From Atopsyche davidsoni (lineage: Eukaryota > Arthropoda > Insecta > Trichoptera > Hydrobiosidae), in assembly GCA_022113835.1 (NCBI GenBank), contig JAILWY010000005.1, forward strand, positions 6,218,501 through 6,282,500: a stretch of DNA of 64,000 nucleotides, read 5' to 3'. Below are positions 53,091-64,000 of this stretch, piece after piece. Under the pieces are notes generated by a model. That model saw only the letters and a list, made by a program, of their open reading frames with translations. It was not told where the DNA came from and did no database searches. The translations under genes and the position numbers were made by a program. How positions within the stretch are numbered: the stretch's first letter is position 1; each line of letters starts with the position of its first letter.

Positions 53091-53340
53091 AAAAGTAAAT
53101 AAGGTACGTGCGCGGCGTTGACCGCGCGGTTCTTTACGAGGCATCCTTCGGTCGGTCTCGATTACGCGGATGTCCAGGGGGTGTTTAATGGTCCTTATTT
53201 GCATTTGTAGACCATAAACACCCGCCGGCCCACCACCTGGAATGCCAGGCCGCGCGTTGATGAGTCCACACTCGCTTAAACACCTGATCATTAATACCCA
53301 GCCGACACGAATGAGGGGCGAAGGCTGGAGCACGTACTGT
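53091..53340. promoter_or_regulatory. candidate element with POU octamer
   Basis: atttgcat (53197-53204) is the exact reverse of the octamer ATGCAAAT. The block also has ggtgtttaatggtccttatt, accataaacaccc, ccacctgg and ggaatgcc (TEAD-type). The 106-residue minus-strand ORF here is unrecognised and likely chance. Confidence 0.35.
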
Positions 53341-53738
53341 ACTTACGCCGTTATTCATATAGTTATACTTTTCTGTAAAATTTATATTATCATTATCATT
53401 AGCCAGTGTCTTTGTATATTTTAAAATATCTTTTTTTTAATTGCCATTATGTTCTGTTCTGCCATAAGTTTTTTTAAGCTGTCTACTCCTAGGGGTGACA
53501 TCAACTCCAATCTATTTCATTCATTTAATCCAGCATGTTTATTTTGACATTTTATTGTTTATATTTTAATATTCTAATACGAATACACTTGTTCATAACA
53601 TACAATGTTTACGTTACTCAATTTTAATAATACAGCTATATTTTTTATTTCTATTCAATTTCAAACAATAAAATTATTGATACGATAAATTTACAAAAAA
53701 TAAATTTCAAATATTACACTTATAAACACCTACCTACA

Positions 53739-53788
53739 AGCAATAATCACACCCTTCAAAGATTTCTTTGAAGGGTGTGATTATTGCT
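53739..53788. repeat. perfect 24-bp palindrome with 2-base centre
   Basis: The arms 53739-53762 and 53765-53788 are exact reverse complements (agcaataatcacacccttca then aaga) separated by TT. The loop is too short for a Dicer-type precursor. A cruciform, a template-switch product or a small foldback element is more likely. It lies in the long kn intron. Confidence 0.9.
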
Positions 53789-56700
53789 ATTTATTAATCA
53801 TTTTTGTACATCCTTGCTGCATCATTTATCATATTTATCTATTAAATATAGTATTACTAATCGAAAAAATCTTGTGACTTAGTAAACTAAGTTGGTATTG
53901 GTAGAATAATAACAATTTGAATTGAATGAGTCAAAAAAGCTCTATTCACCCGTTTGTAGGCAAGAGATACCAAATAAAATATAAAAGTGCGCAATAATAC
54001 AAATTTGATGGTGTGGTGATAGTGATGCACCAAAACGACTACGAAGGTAAATATAATAAATATTCTTAGAAAAAACTAAGCTTCTCATAAAAGAAAATTC
54101 GAGAACTGTGTTAAAATAAATATATTAAAAAAAGTATAAACCCATAATTTGTAACAAAGTATATCAAATTTCTTCATCAGGTGTTATGAAAATTTTAACC
54201 ACAATTATAATGGGGAGTCTCGCACTTCATAAAGTCAACCGGACGCGTTCAAAAGTGAGCGCTTAGTACAAAAGTAAAAAAAAAAAACCGCTCCTTAAAT
54301 CTTTGACGACCGGCCTGGCCGGCGGGCGACTCCGCCACGACTTTATCGCTCGCGCCGCGTGCATTGTTCATGAAGCCTAAGTCATTACCTGAAACGTAAA
54401 AAGCGTGTAAGTCCGGACACGGAGCCTTATCGGGGAGGGCATCTCACGTGACGGGAGGGGGTGGACCTCCACTACTCCATCGGCGCTAATTAAAAAGCTC
54501 ACAGATCGCGCCGGCCACTTGTAGGGGATGCACCCGCAAACCTTTTAAACTAATTTCAATTTTTCAATTTACAGCTGTGCGGCGTGCGTGTCTTGTTTGA
54601 TCTCGTTTGCATATTGCCTTTGTGACTGTTCGAAATGTTTTAGTGACTGATTATTTCATTGCGAGCTAGTTTCAATACTGCAAAACGTTTACAGCATTAA
54701 AAATTTAGCTTGTGAGTGAAAATATTACATTCATTTTAAGCGACTGATAGCGGAAGCATATTTTTAATGTTAAAATGATAATACAAAAGCAAGTACAACG
54801 AACCCGTGTAAAGCACGTTTACACAACTTTTTTTTATATATAAAAATTCGACAAAAAAAGGTAACATACTATAACATTAAAACTAGATTTCATATTGAAT
54901 CTACGCTTATTCGCAGAGGTGACTCACTTGCGAATATTCCTCGCGAATCATGGGATTGTATAATAAAAAAATAACGCAAAAATATTAATTTATTGGAAAT
55001 ATCTGAAACATTGAATTCAAAATAAAAACCCGTGATCCGGTTTGATTTACAAAAAACTATGTTTAAATGGTGATATTTAGGAAATAGTTTAATTAATAAA
55101 ATTTATAATATTGTGGAACGTCGGCGGAGTATGGTTAAAGACATATTAAAAAATAGATTACAGAAATCAGACTATACACTCAAATCTATGTTGTATTTAT
55201 GCTCATTTACATAATGATTTTTAACATTAATATAATTTACTAAATAGTTTCCCAACTAAAGTACTTTTGAATTTCACAAAATTTGTACATATATATGTAC
55301 ATAAATACTTTTTGCTTTATTTTTACTTAACATAAGTTTTGAATTGTTTACAAATATCACGAGATTTATTATTATTTCATTGTTGTAGCTTGTTTCAGGA
55401 TTGATCGTTTTTATTCTGGCGAAGAAAATTCACTTTACAATTGTAGAGAAACAAATTTAACTTGCGAGACGCAATTGTAAGTTGGTAACTGGTTGGCACT
55501 GCAGAACCGTGTAAGTAATGCGCGCTTGTAACTGCATTCCTTTGCTATATAACTCTATGAAATATAACTCCCTGCATATTGTTTACATAAAAACCTCGTG
55601 GTTCAGTGGTAAAATAAACTATTTTATAATCAATGAAGTCAACAGATTCGAATTATGGACGAAGAAAAAACATTTTTAAGCATAACTATATGCAACGTAT
55701 TTGAATTTTCAATAAGTCAGTTACTACTATTATTTACAATTTTTAGGTCACATTAACTATCTGCGTAAACGCGAGGTTGAAGGAAATACATCCTTCATTA
55801 CTAATATTACCAGGCCTATTTCAGTTCATAGGTATATATTTTTTATGCTTTATTGTTTTCATTATTGTTAACCGTTATAATGATTCTTAAAAAAAAGATA
55901 AATCGTTTCAAACAATAATCGGCTACCTGATGATGAGCCCAATATGCGCAGTAAACATTCTAAAACGTTTTTTGTGTATCTAAATTGTTTATTATAACGT
56001 ATAGGGTGTTTTGAAACCTTTGGTACAGAAAAAGTTTGAGTAATACGTTTAAATCACACATCAGCTTTTATATTTCTGTAAACAACAACGTTTATAAACT
56101 ACACTCTTATATGTTTACAGAAAGCTTTGTTAAATTTATTTATAATAAAAATTATATTAAAAATAATAAACAAAAGTGTCTAAAAATCACTACATAAAAC
56201 AATCAACGATTCGCTTCAATAAGTTACATATAAATTATGTATGTTTTAATGTTAATCGTTATCTTATTAAATTAAAATTTTATTTTGTACTTAGCATGCA
56301 GTGTTTTCAAATGTGACATAAGTAAATTAACGAAACATTATAACGCACATAATTCGAATTGCAAATTCAATATTTTTTATCAAATAACAATGAGCATTTA
56401 CGAACGTTTTGTAATGAATTCACGTTCCCAAATACAGCCCGCCACGCGCCCACTTATAAAGCGATGCGGTTTTTCTAACAGCTTCATCCGAAGGAATCCT
56501 TTTAGGATGCGCTGACCGTCCTTATGAATTCTACCTTACTTCAATACTGGCCGGTAATGTGTATGGACCATTCCGATCCGAGTACGGCCTTACTGGCCAT
56601 AAGGATCGAGAAAAGCGAAAAATCTTATAAAAAGTTTTTGCTTTTGAAAATATAAATATAGATAGATATATAGAGACCTGTTATATTATAAAATATGTAA

Positions 56701-58170
56701 AGATCATATCCAGCTACTGCACATGTAACATTCAGATTGTTGTGAATATCAGAATCCAAAAAGATTCAGTTTAGATTTTTATTTATCAAATGTGATATTT
56801 ATGTATATAAATATATTGATATCTTTTGTATTTTAGCAAATGAATTATTTCAATCCTTAATAATTTTTTGTTAAAAGTGAAAAAAAAAAACCAACAGCTT
56901 CAAATGAAATAATTATGTATGTCAAGTTGTATATGAAGGTAACATGAGTCTATCCAGTAATCTACTTGTATCTAATTACGAATGAAGGGAGGAGCTTCTC
57001 AAGGTTATACGTACTGTGATCTCTATCAGGTAGCTGGAAGTATTTTCTATCAAACTATCACCAAGAATTAAAATTTTTGTACTTTCGTGTTATTTTTATT
57101 CCGCCTGTTATTTGTAAAATCTATTTCATGTAAACTCGTGGTCCAGTTCATTGAGAAATAAACACTTTCTGATTGTTCACGTATGCTGGGTGTTTTTTAT
57201 ACTACTTAAAATATAGCATCAGTACCGGGACCGATACGAAAATTTATTAAACTAATTCAAGACAAAGCCTTTTCTGCACCAAAGCTTTCCTATCCATAAA
57301 ATCTACGATTTTTTTAAATTGAAATACCATAAGAGTATAACAGTTCGTGTACTTGTAAAATATATACGAATAACAGGCATTATGCCTACACTGGCGGTCA
57401 TATGTGCGCGCGTGCTGCCTCCATAACTGCGGGGGCATTATACCGGACCCATATCAATCCTTCGTTATTATTCCAGCCGATTTCTCGGCGAGCTCGCTAA
57501 CGAGCGCCCGCAGACCGCTTGGCGGCTGGAGACTCCGATTTCTATAGCAACTGGCACTAGAGGCGGCCAGTTAGGCCAACCCGAGTCAGACCTGCTCGGC
57601 TTTTCTGAACACCGGATATAGTCAATTGGCACGCTGAAGCTATGATCAATCAATTAATATTTTCCAATAAACGCTTATTTTTTATTATAATACCAATGCG
57701 CGAATGTCACTCACACCGTTGTTAGATTAATAAAATATTTTATTTTATCATTTTTTTTACATGTTATAAGTAATTTCCGTGATCGAATATGGAGCGGTGC
57801 AATATTTATCGCGACACCGGTCAAACTGTAATCAGACGCAATGAAAATCAAACGGTTGACTCGTTACGCCCGCTCCGGAGTCTCGGAGGGCCGGCGGGCT
57901 CGGCGGCAGATATAAGTGGAAGGCTTCGATCTTCGGCCGGACCTGCGCATGAAAAAGTGGCAGGAGTCGTATTTGGCGAGTGCGCGCACCAAATCCGTCC
58001 TGCACCTGCGCCTGCCCCAGGACCATAGCGGGCCGTCACACCTGCCCGCCTGGGCCCGCGCACGAGGACTCCGGACAGATTTATTCACGCAATGAGTTAA
58101 CTTGGCCGCGTGTCTGGACGACGACAGGTAGTGATTGCTGTTAGAAACCATGACCAGAGCATACACTTTT
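53789..58170 (-). other. long kn intron, segment with islands at 54200, 54900, 56400, 57380, 57790
   Basis: Islands at 54200-54540, 54900-54960 (with an AP-1 site tgactca at 54920-54926), 56400-56620, 57380-57650 and 57790-58150. Four ORFs in different frames overlap in 57789-58166 with no common domain, so I treat this as a GC-rich island. The SINE remnant at 55597 is listed separately. The rest is AT-rich. Confidence 0.4.
55597..55657 (+). mobile_element. decayed tRNA-derived SINE head or tRNA pseudogene
   Basis: ctcgtggttcagtggtaaaa resembles a Pol III A box (TGGTTCAGTGGT, 55599-55610). acagattcgaattatgg, 35 bases further, resembles a B box (GATTCGAAT). Order and spacing are somewhat longer than in an intact tRNA, and no complete acceptor stem can be formed, so this is not a functional tRNA. 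Confidence 0.5.
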
Positions 58171-61100
58171 TTTTTTGTTTGTGAGAAATTGATATTTATT
58201 TAACTGTTCTGAGGCTTTTTTATTACACCGTTTTTGTTGACTTGAAAACGAGTTGTAACACACTCACATGAAAACGTTTAGTTGCAAAATTACATAAAAT
58301 CAGTGAAAATCATGCATTTACTTGTATGTTTTTCGAACATGCAACATAAAACAAAAAAATAATGGAAACATTTATATACAAATAACATATTTAATGAAAA
58401 AAAAAAATCTGAAATAGACAAGAAAAAAACACCATCCCTTGGCTTGGTGTATGAAGAGGTGCAAATACGAAATAATGCACAAAATAACATGAAAGTCAAC
58501 TTATATATAATTAATAACAAATTGATTTCGGTTTTACGCATAGTAATTTCTACAATAATTTATTTTTCATCAATGGATCAGATTCTACATTTAGAAATAG
58601 GTTGCGTATATTTTAATTTGTAGCTTATATTATATTTAATATAACATTTAGCTGTTTTATTGATCCGGAAATATTGATTTACAAAAATAGTATTGAAAAT
58701 GATGTGCTGATTTTTGTGCTAAATTCATAAAATAAATTTTCTATCTTCGATAATAATAAGTGTTGATATATTTACTTAGAAAAAAATGTAATCAATAAGC
58801 CGGATACCGCATTGAAAACTTAAAAAAATAGGCAATATCAATGAATCACGAAAAATCTCGATAGTTTTATATTTCACATCTAATGGGGATGTAATATCAG
58901 CGAGAGAGTCCATAAAAATCTCATACCAGCCAATGATGTGAGCAAATTGGCTCGGAAGGCCTCCGCGCCACTTGTTAGGAACTGCGTACTTTTAGGGTGA
59001 CACCAATTAGGGCATGGCTTGCACTCACCATATTTCATGTTCTGACATAGTAAATTATATGCACGCTCTCGTGTTCATGTTTCTCCGTGATTTGTATATT
59101 TTTTTGTGATCTTATTCGGGGTAATACCGTTGCGGTATGAAAAAAAATTGCGCGGTTGTTAAAGTGTCGTGCGTATGATGGATTGTTTCGTTTTTTGTGA
59201 AGCAGATAACTTGTGTTGTTAATAATATTATGTAGGTGTCATTAAGCGTTGACATGAAAATGTAATTATACTCGTTATTCTTTTTAATAAAATTCGTGTT
59301 CGTTAACTCTATATAAAAAGTTCATTGACACTAGATTCTGAAAAGCTAATAAGCGAAAACAAAAATTGAAAATACAGCATTTTACTGATTGAAGTCTGTG
59401 ATTTATAAAAAAAACTATTAATATATTGGCAGAACTGCATAATTTAAATCAATAAAAGTGTGCTGATTAAAGCCTGTTTGATATATTTGGCGTTTAGTGA
59501 AAAAGTTAATTTCATGAAATACTTTAACTCCCTTTGTGGAATCGCTTATTAAAATCATTTTATAATTGAATGGTGCTTATATGTGAAATTTTTATTATAC
59601 ACTAATTAAATGATCAAGAAGAAGAGAAAAGAAAAATCGTGTTTAGACCTTGAGAAATTTCATGAAAAGTTGCCAACAATATTTGAGTTGTTAAATAGTG
59701 AAAAATAAAACTTAGCATTTCGTATTTGCGGATTCCTTCAATACAAAACAAATCCAAAGCATCGACATCGAATTCAGTGAGAAGCTGAAAACACTTGAGC
59801 GTTTTCCAAAGAAAAGTTTCCCCGACAATACGACGCAGTCGAGTGGAAAACCGTTCTGGAATCTGTTGGGTACGTGCTCGAGCGACCTCTTATACAATTA
59901 CCCCCTCCTAAAAGGCAGTGTCGATTCTTACTATAATTTCCACGATCTTGATCTACACAGCTGTATATTTAAACAGTAAAAAAAAAAAATATTTGATACA
60001 TACACGCGCTCTCGTAACAAATCACAAATATAATCTATAAAAATTTACAGTGGTATTTTTAAGCGTGCGTCGTTATTATTGGTTAATTTTTCAAATGTTT
60101 CAACAAAAATCAATAATTTTTGACTTTATTGCTTATTCAAAGGTTCGATTAATTAATTCTGATTAAAAGTTATTACTATGTTTGATGTATTTAGGACTGT
60201 TGTATATCTAATCAATGAACCATATTTATTTTTTATCTTTTATTCGCAAAAATGATACAAATTCTTGTCGAAATCAAAGTAATATTTTGAATGAAGATTA
60301 TTAAATATTAATTTGAATAAAAACTTTTAATAACTTTTAGCCTACATTCCTAGCTTTCGGTTCGTTATTTATTTAGTTGAGTGCTTAGATTGTTGATTCG
60401 ATTGATCCGAGTGCAATTGTATTAAATATATAGTTCGTGATAAATTAAAAAAATGTATATTTTTTTAATGTCCTTGGTGATCGATTTGATATCACACAGT
60501 GAATGGTCCATCATGAGGACGCCCGGCTCGTGCCTTCGCAGCTTCTCGCCGCACGTCGGGACGCCGGCCATTGATTGGTCCCGCGAGAACACTCCGCTTC
60601 TTATTACCGACCCATTCCTGGCACCCCAGGGTACCGAGGTTCACGAGTTTGAATGTACTCATAGTATAGGCGATAGCGGCTTTACCAGAGGAGAATAAAA
60701 ATGAACATTGAATTGTCAAGTAAGTTATTTGTAAGTGAAGAATAACCTATTTCGATTGTATAAATAATCAAATACATAATACAAATTAAGTAGCTTTATT
60801 TAGTCACATAAAAGCTCACCTAAGAAATATTTGTAAAATAAATATTTATAACAAACACATCTATATACTTGCGTACGTCCATATCTCACATTATCTCATG
60901 TCATAAGCATATGTTACGCATTAAAAAAAATTATAAAAATATCTGTTTTTATAATATGAAATTTTGTATTTATTTTAAAATAAATTTAATCAGATTTTAT
61001 GGATATACGAATAATCAAGTATTTTTGTAATTAAAATTTGCATATTTTCTTAATAAAATTTATATTCCATCACGTTTAATCACTTCAATGCATATATATA

Positions 61101-62747
61101 TATTAACTTATTTTTTTAATATTTTACTGAGAGAAAGTAATAAATAGCATATAGATAGCAAGTATTTTAGTATAATTAATCACTAATTAAATAATGACTC
61201 AAACCAATATCTAACATTCGCGTCTATGAAATGTGATCCTTCCAATCTGCTCGGCCAATCTGCAGCCATCAACGGCGAAAACAGTCCCTTGCAGTATGCA
61301 TATTTAACGGACCTCTCACCCCTGGGCACCCTTTCCGGATCCCGAACTCGGCGAGATCCCCGCGGGTTGCCCCATCCGTTACCGTTTTTGCCCGGCCTGA
61401 CGACTGCGCGCCCGTCCGGGATACAAATTGGTATTGAATACCTCCAGTCCGCAAGGCATCTTCTCAGCCACTGAGCGACCCGCCTGCACTTAGCGCTGAT
61501 GTTATTGGGAGAGGTTCCTCTAATCAAGTAGTTTGGGTTCGATGAAGCTCCATTGTGCTTTGAGAACCGATCTTGAATCTCAACTCAACTGTGGATAGAC
61601 CTCATATTTGATTTCAGTAGATTTTTAAAATTTGATTTTTCATTTGCAATTGTATATTCATTTGTAAATGTAATATTCTGCAGATACATATAATTAAATA
61701 ACGTTTAAATTATGAATGTACGATATTGGCATTATGTAATATTTATTATATAAGCGTTTTCAAGCTTTCAGCCAAAAGCGTTTCGCGTTATTTTGCTGTG
61801 AATTCAGACTGCACAGCATAATGTTAGCTAAGAGCTCGTTGGTCTAAGATTTCTCAGAGCTAAAGACAATTGCATGGGGGTGGTAGGGGACACGGGGTGA
61901 AATGGGCGGGGGCGAAAGGGGGTTAGGGAGGTAGAAAACACAACGCAGCGGGAATTAGCGCCGAGCATTGACGCCATGAATACTTGTCAAGAGTTCAGAT
62001 ACAACGCGAACGACTGAAACTTAATTTTGATTAAATTTATCAAGATTTTAAATATTTCTTTCAGAATTATTTAATTAATGTATATTACAGTATAACTGAT
62101 ATTAATCGTGTTTTATCTTTTAATTTTAAAAAAAAAAAAATTTGTAATAATAAAAATAGACACGTGAGGTATCGCGTAAAATAATTGAAATCAAATTCAG
62201 TCATGATCAAATTTACTTCTTTTATATTTAAATTTATATTTTACACGCTTAGATTTTCCTTCAAGGTGGCTGTGGAATATTCTTCCCTTCAGTTACGAAT
62301 GGATGAGCTACGCAACGCGAGGCAAATTCAAAATTAACGCGAAGCCACCCCTGCTAGTAAATAATATTTCCAAGTTTTAAAAACTGCGTTGAACCTTGCG
62401 CGGGCCCGGTCGGGAGCGCGGCCGCTCCCCTGCCTTATCCTCTATTCCTGGCACATCTCATTTCTCGGTGAGGCCGACAATTGAGAGGATTACATTTCTA
62501 AGAGACCGACTCTCTGCCCGTGGTACTTTCTAGAATTCTACCAACGCTGCTTCTTGGATTTCTCGAATCAAACTGAATGGACAAGTGGCCTTTGCGTTAT
62601 TTTTTGTTTGGATTATTGAAAACAAATGTGCGCTAAATTATGTATTAAAAAAACACGTAATATACGTAATAATATTAACGTATTTAAAACACTAAAAACA
62701 AAAAAAAAAAACTAATACATACAACTGAAAACAACAAATACTAATAT
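58171..62747 (-). other. long kn intron or 5' region, segment with islands at 58880, 60490, 61220, 61800, 62240
   Basis: Islands at 58880-59070, 59760-59900, 60490-60690, 61220-61560, 61800-61990 and 62240-62570. No COE N-terminal exon (for example the LYDRQGQPVEIERTAFVGF segment of the family) or zinc-knuckle exon could be read in any frame. Other ORFs are short. Confidence 0.4.
61430..61490 (-). mobile_element. possible tRNA-derived SINE head
   Basis: The minus strand reads ggtcgctcagtggctgagaa (A-box-like) and, 36 bases from A-box start, ggtattcaatacc, which is only weakly B-box-like. No paired acceptor stem is seen. The GC-rich block around it (61220-61520) has no recognisable protein in the frames open here. 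Low confidence. Confidence 0.3.
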
Positions 62748-62868
62748 GTGTCCCAAAATTAACGCAAGATTTGAATTAAATTAGTTTTTTGATTGTTATT
62801 TTTTAAATGAATCATAAAGTCAATACAATAGGGCTATCCAACCAAATCTTGCGTTAATTTTGGGACAC
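62748..62868. mobile_element. short MITE with perfect 25-bp terminal inverted repeats
   Basis: The 25-bp ends at 62748-62772 and 62844-62868 are exact reverse complements, beginning gtgtcccaaaattaacgcaa. The element is only 121 bp, AT-rich inside, and non-coding. Nearby TA dinucleotides on both sides (atatgtg; ctttata) would fit a Tc1/mariner-type insertion, but the boundary is not certain. Confidence 0.8.
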
Positions 62869-64000
62869 CTTTATAAAGCGGTATTTCAATTAATTATGAT
62901 AAATATTTTTATTATATATTTTCGAAGTTGAGTAAAAAATGTCGTTTATCTACAATTGCACTATGAAAATGGTGTAATATATTTAAGTATCAAAATTGGA
63001 TTCTTAGCGAGTTCTTAAAATCAATTAAACAAGCTGACATACGATTATATACATATAATATATGTGTTTGTTAGCGTTTAGAATAAAATTATTTTTATTT
63101 GGTTTATTTTATAGTATCGAAATGTTTGCAAAAAACGTCGCAAGAACCCGACAGATATCATTAAAGAAGATCTAAAATTAAATCTATAGCCGCTTCCAGT
63201 TTTTATGAACTTCTTTCAAAAGACGTCGTCGCCCGCTTTAGATTTTATTTGAGCGAGTTAAGGCCAAATGTGAATTTCTACAATGCAGGTGATCCATAGA
63301 AGGTGGCGGGTTTCAAAACGGCAGGTAAAAACCCCCGGCCTCCGCTTCTGAAATCGATTTTGAAATTGTTTTAAGGCAATCTTGATGTTATCGCCGGTAA
63401 ACCAGTCCGCCGATCAGATCGTCATTGCAATGACACTTTCCGTCAAAGATAATATGTTGGTCGCCGCGATGTATCTGACCAATGTACAAAAAATACCTCT
63501 TCTTGCAAAACTGTCGTAAATTGAAAAATAAAAACACAAATATGGATTCTATAGATCAGAGGTATTATAAAGAAGCGTGGTATTTTGACATTTTATATTA
63601 ATAAGACTCAAAGAGTTTATAATTTCAATTAATATATATTTAACGATCTCATAACGTGAAATACAGAAAAACTCATAACGACACCTAAAAAATATGAATT
63701 ATTACAAAAAATAAGTTAATAAAAAAAATTGTTGTGAAGTATAAAAAATGTATTGTTTTTTAACTCCTTATTGGTCACAATTTATGATAAGCAATTATTT
63801 TTCTACATTATTGTCATGACGTTCAAACAACAAACGACAGTCACTATTAAAAATGAAAGAATGATTGCAGCAATTTAAAGTAACATAACAAAACTAGTTT
63901 TAATTATATAATTTGAAATTTCATTCAAAATGTTTATCTTATGATTCAATATGAATAGTATGTCAGGATTTCATTATTCACGTCAATATGTGCAAAATAT
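62869..64000 (-). other. end of window; island at 63130-63480
   Basis: The 63130-63480 block contains the perfect palindrome gtcattgcaatgac (63421-63434, C/EBP-type ATTGCAAT core), gcaggtgatcc, ggcaggtaaaaacc and cgtcaaagataa. After 63500 the sequence is AT-rich with no signal. Confidence 0.35.

Noticed and set aside
57789..58166. Cluster of four ORFs on both strands
   Set aside because: Frames overlap in a GC-rich island with no common domain or splice signals.
61183..61527. 114-residue minus-strand ORF resembling a protein fragment
   Set aside because: Three overlapping open frames on both strands; the block has tRNA-like box motifs and is more likely a SINE or regulatory island.
24418..64000. 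Search for N-terminal COE exons (LYDRQGQPVEIERTAF segment and zinc knuckle)
   Set aside because: None could be read in any minus-strand frame by eye; very short exons could have escaped notice. A profile search against this interval would decide.

Overview
The window is AT-rich eukaryotic DNA (roughly two-thirds A+T by eye) with very long introns and many decayed transposon fragments. It is almost certainly from an insect. The only protein-coding gene I can support is the COE/EBF transcription factor gene knot (collier), on the minus strand. The arthropod assignment rests on its insect-like protein and its single copy of HLH helix 2, which vertebrate EBFs carry twice. Short TTAGG runs agree with this but prove nothing. 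I cannot name the order.

Layout, read along the gene from high to low coordinates. 24418-64000 holds no exon I can recognise. It is probably part of one very long intron, because the exons for the N-terminus and the zinc-coordinating knuckle of the COE DNA-binding domain must lie beyond 64000. This stretch is AT-rich and studded every 1-2 kb with GC-richer islands of 100-500 bp that carry no convincing ORF. They look like an array of regulatory elements around a developmental control gene. It also holds scattered repeats. Exons then follow at 24336-24417 and 19115-19232 (DNA-binding domain), 13577-13734 and 13367-13493 (IPT/TIG), 13085-13176 and 12820-13003 (helix-loop-helix and start of the transactivation region), and 11444-11602 (Ser/Gly/Tyr-rich transactivation region). 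Two alternative C-terminal exons follow, at 10065-10186 and 9614-9723. All splice phases agree. The region 1-9613 is 3' UTR plus downstream intergenic DNA with islands and one foldback repeat.

Mobile and repeat content: a non-autonomous hAT element with a perfect 8-bp target duplication (10868-11350), a pogo/Tigger-like element (12332-12730) containing a 23-bp perfect palindrome, a third inverted-repeat element (11801-12004), a two-copy foldback family (7019 and 36705), a three-copy hairpin family (30753, 37808, 42946), a short element with 25-bp inverted repeats (62748-62868), a perfect 24-bp palindrome (53739-53788) and tRNA-like SINE remnants. Points deserving a check: the alternative C-termini, a tandem NAGNAG acceptor that adds or removes one Ala, a minisatellite that duplicates an exon's 3' splice site, a pre-miRNA-sized imperfect hairpin at 25095-25182, and the array of GC-rich islands. 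I found no clearly new multi-gene system. The ORF-like stretches elsewhere are chance ORFs in GC-rich or AT-rich DNA.
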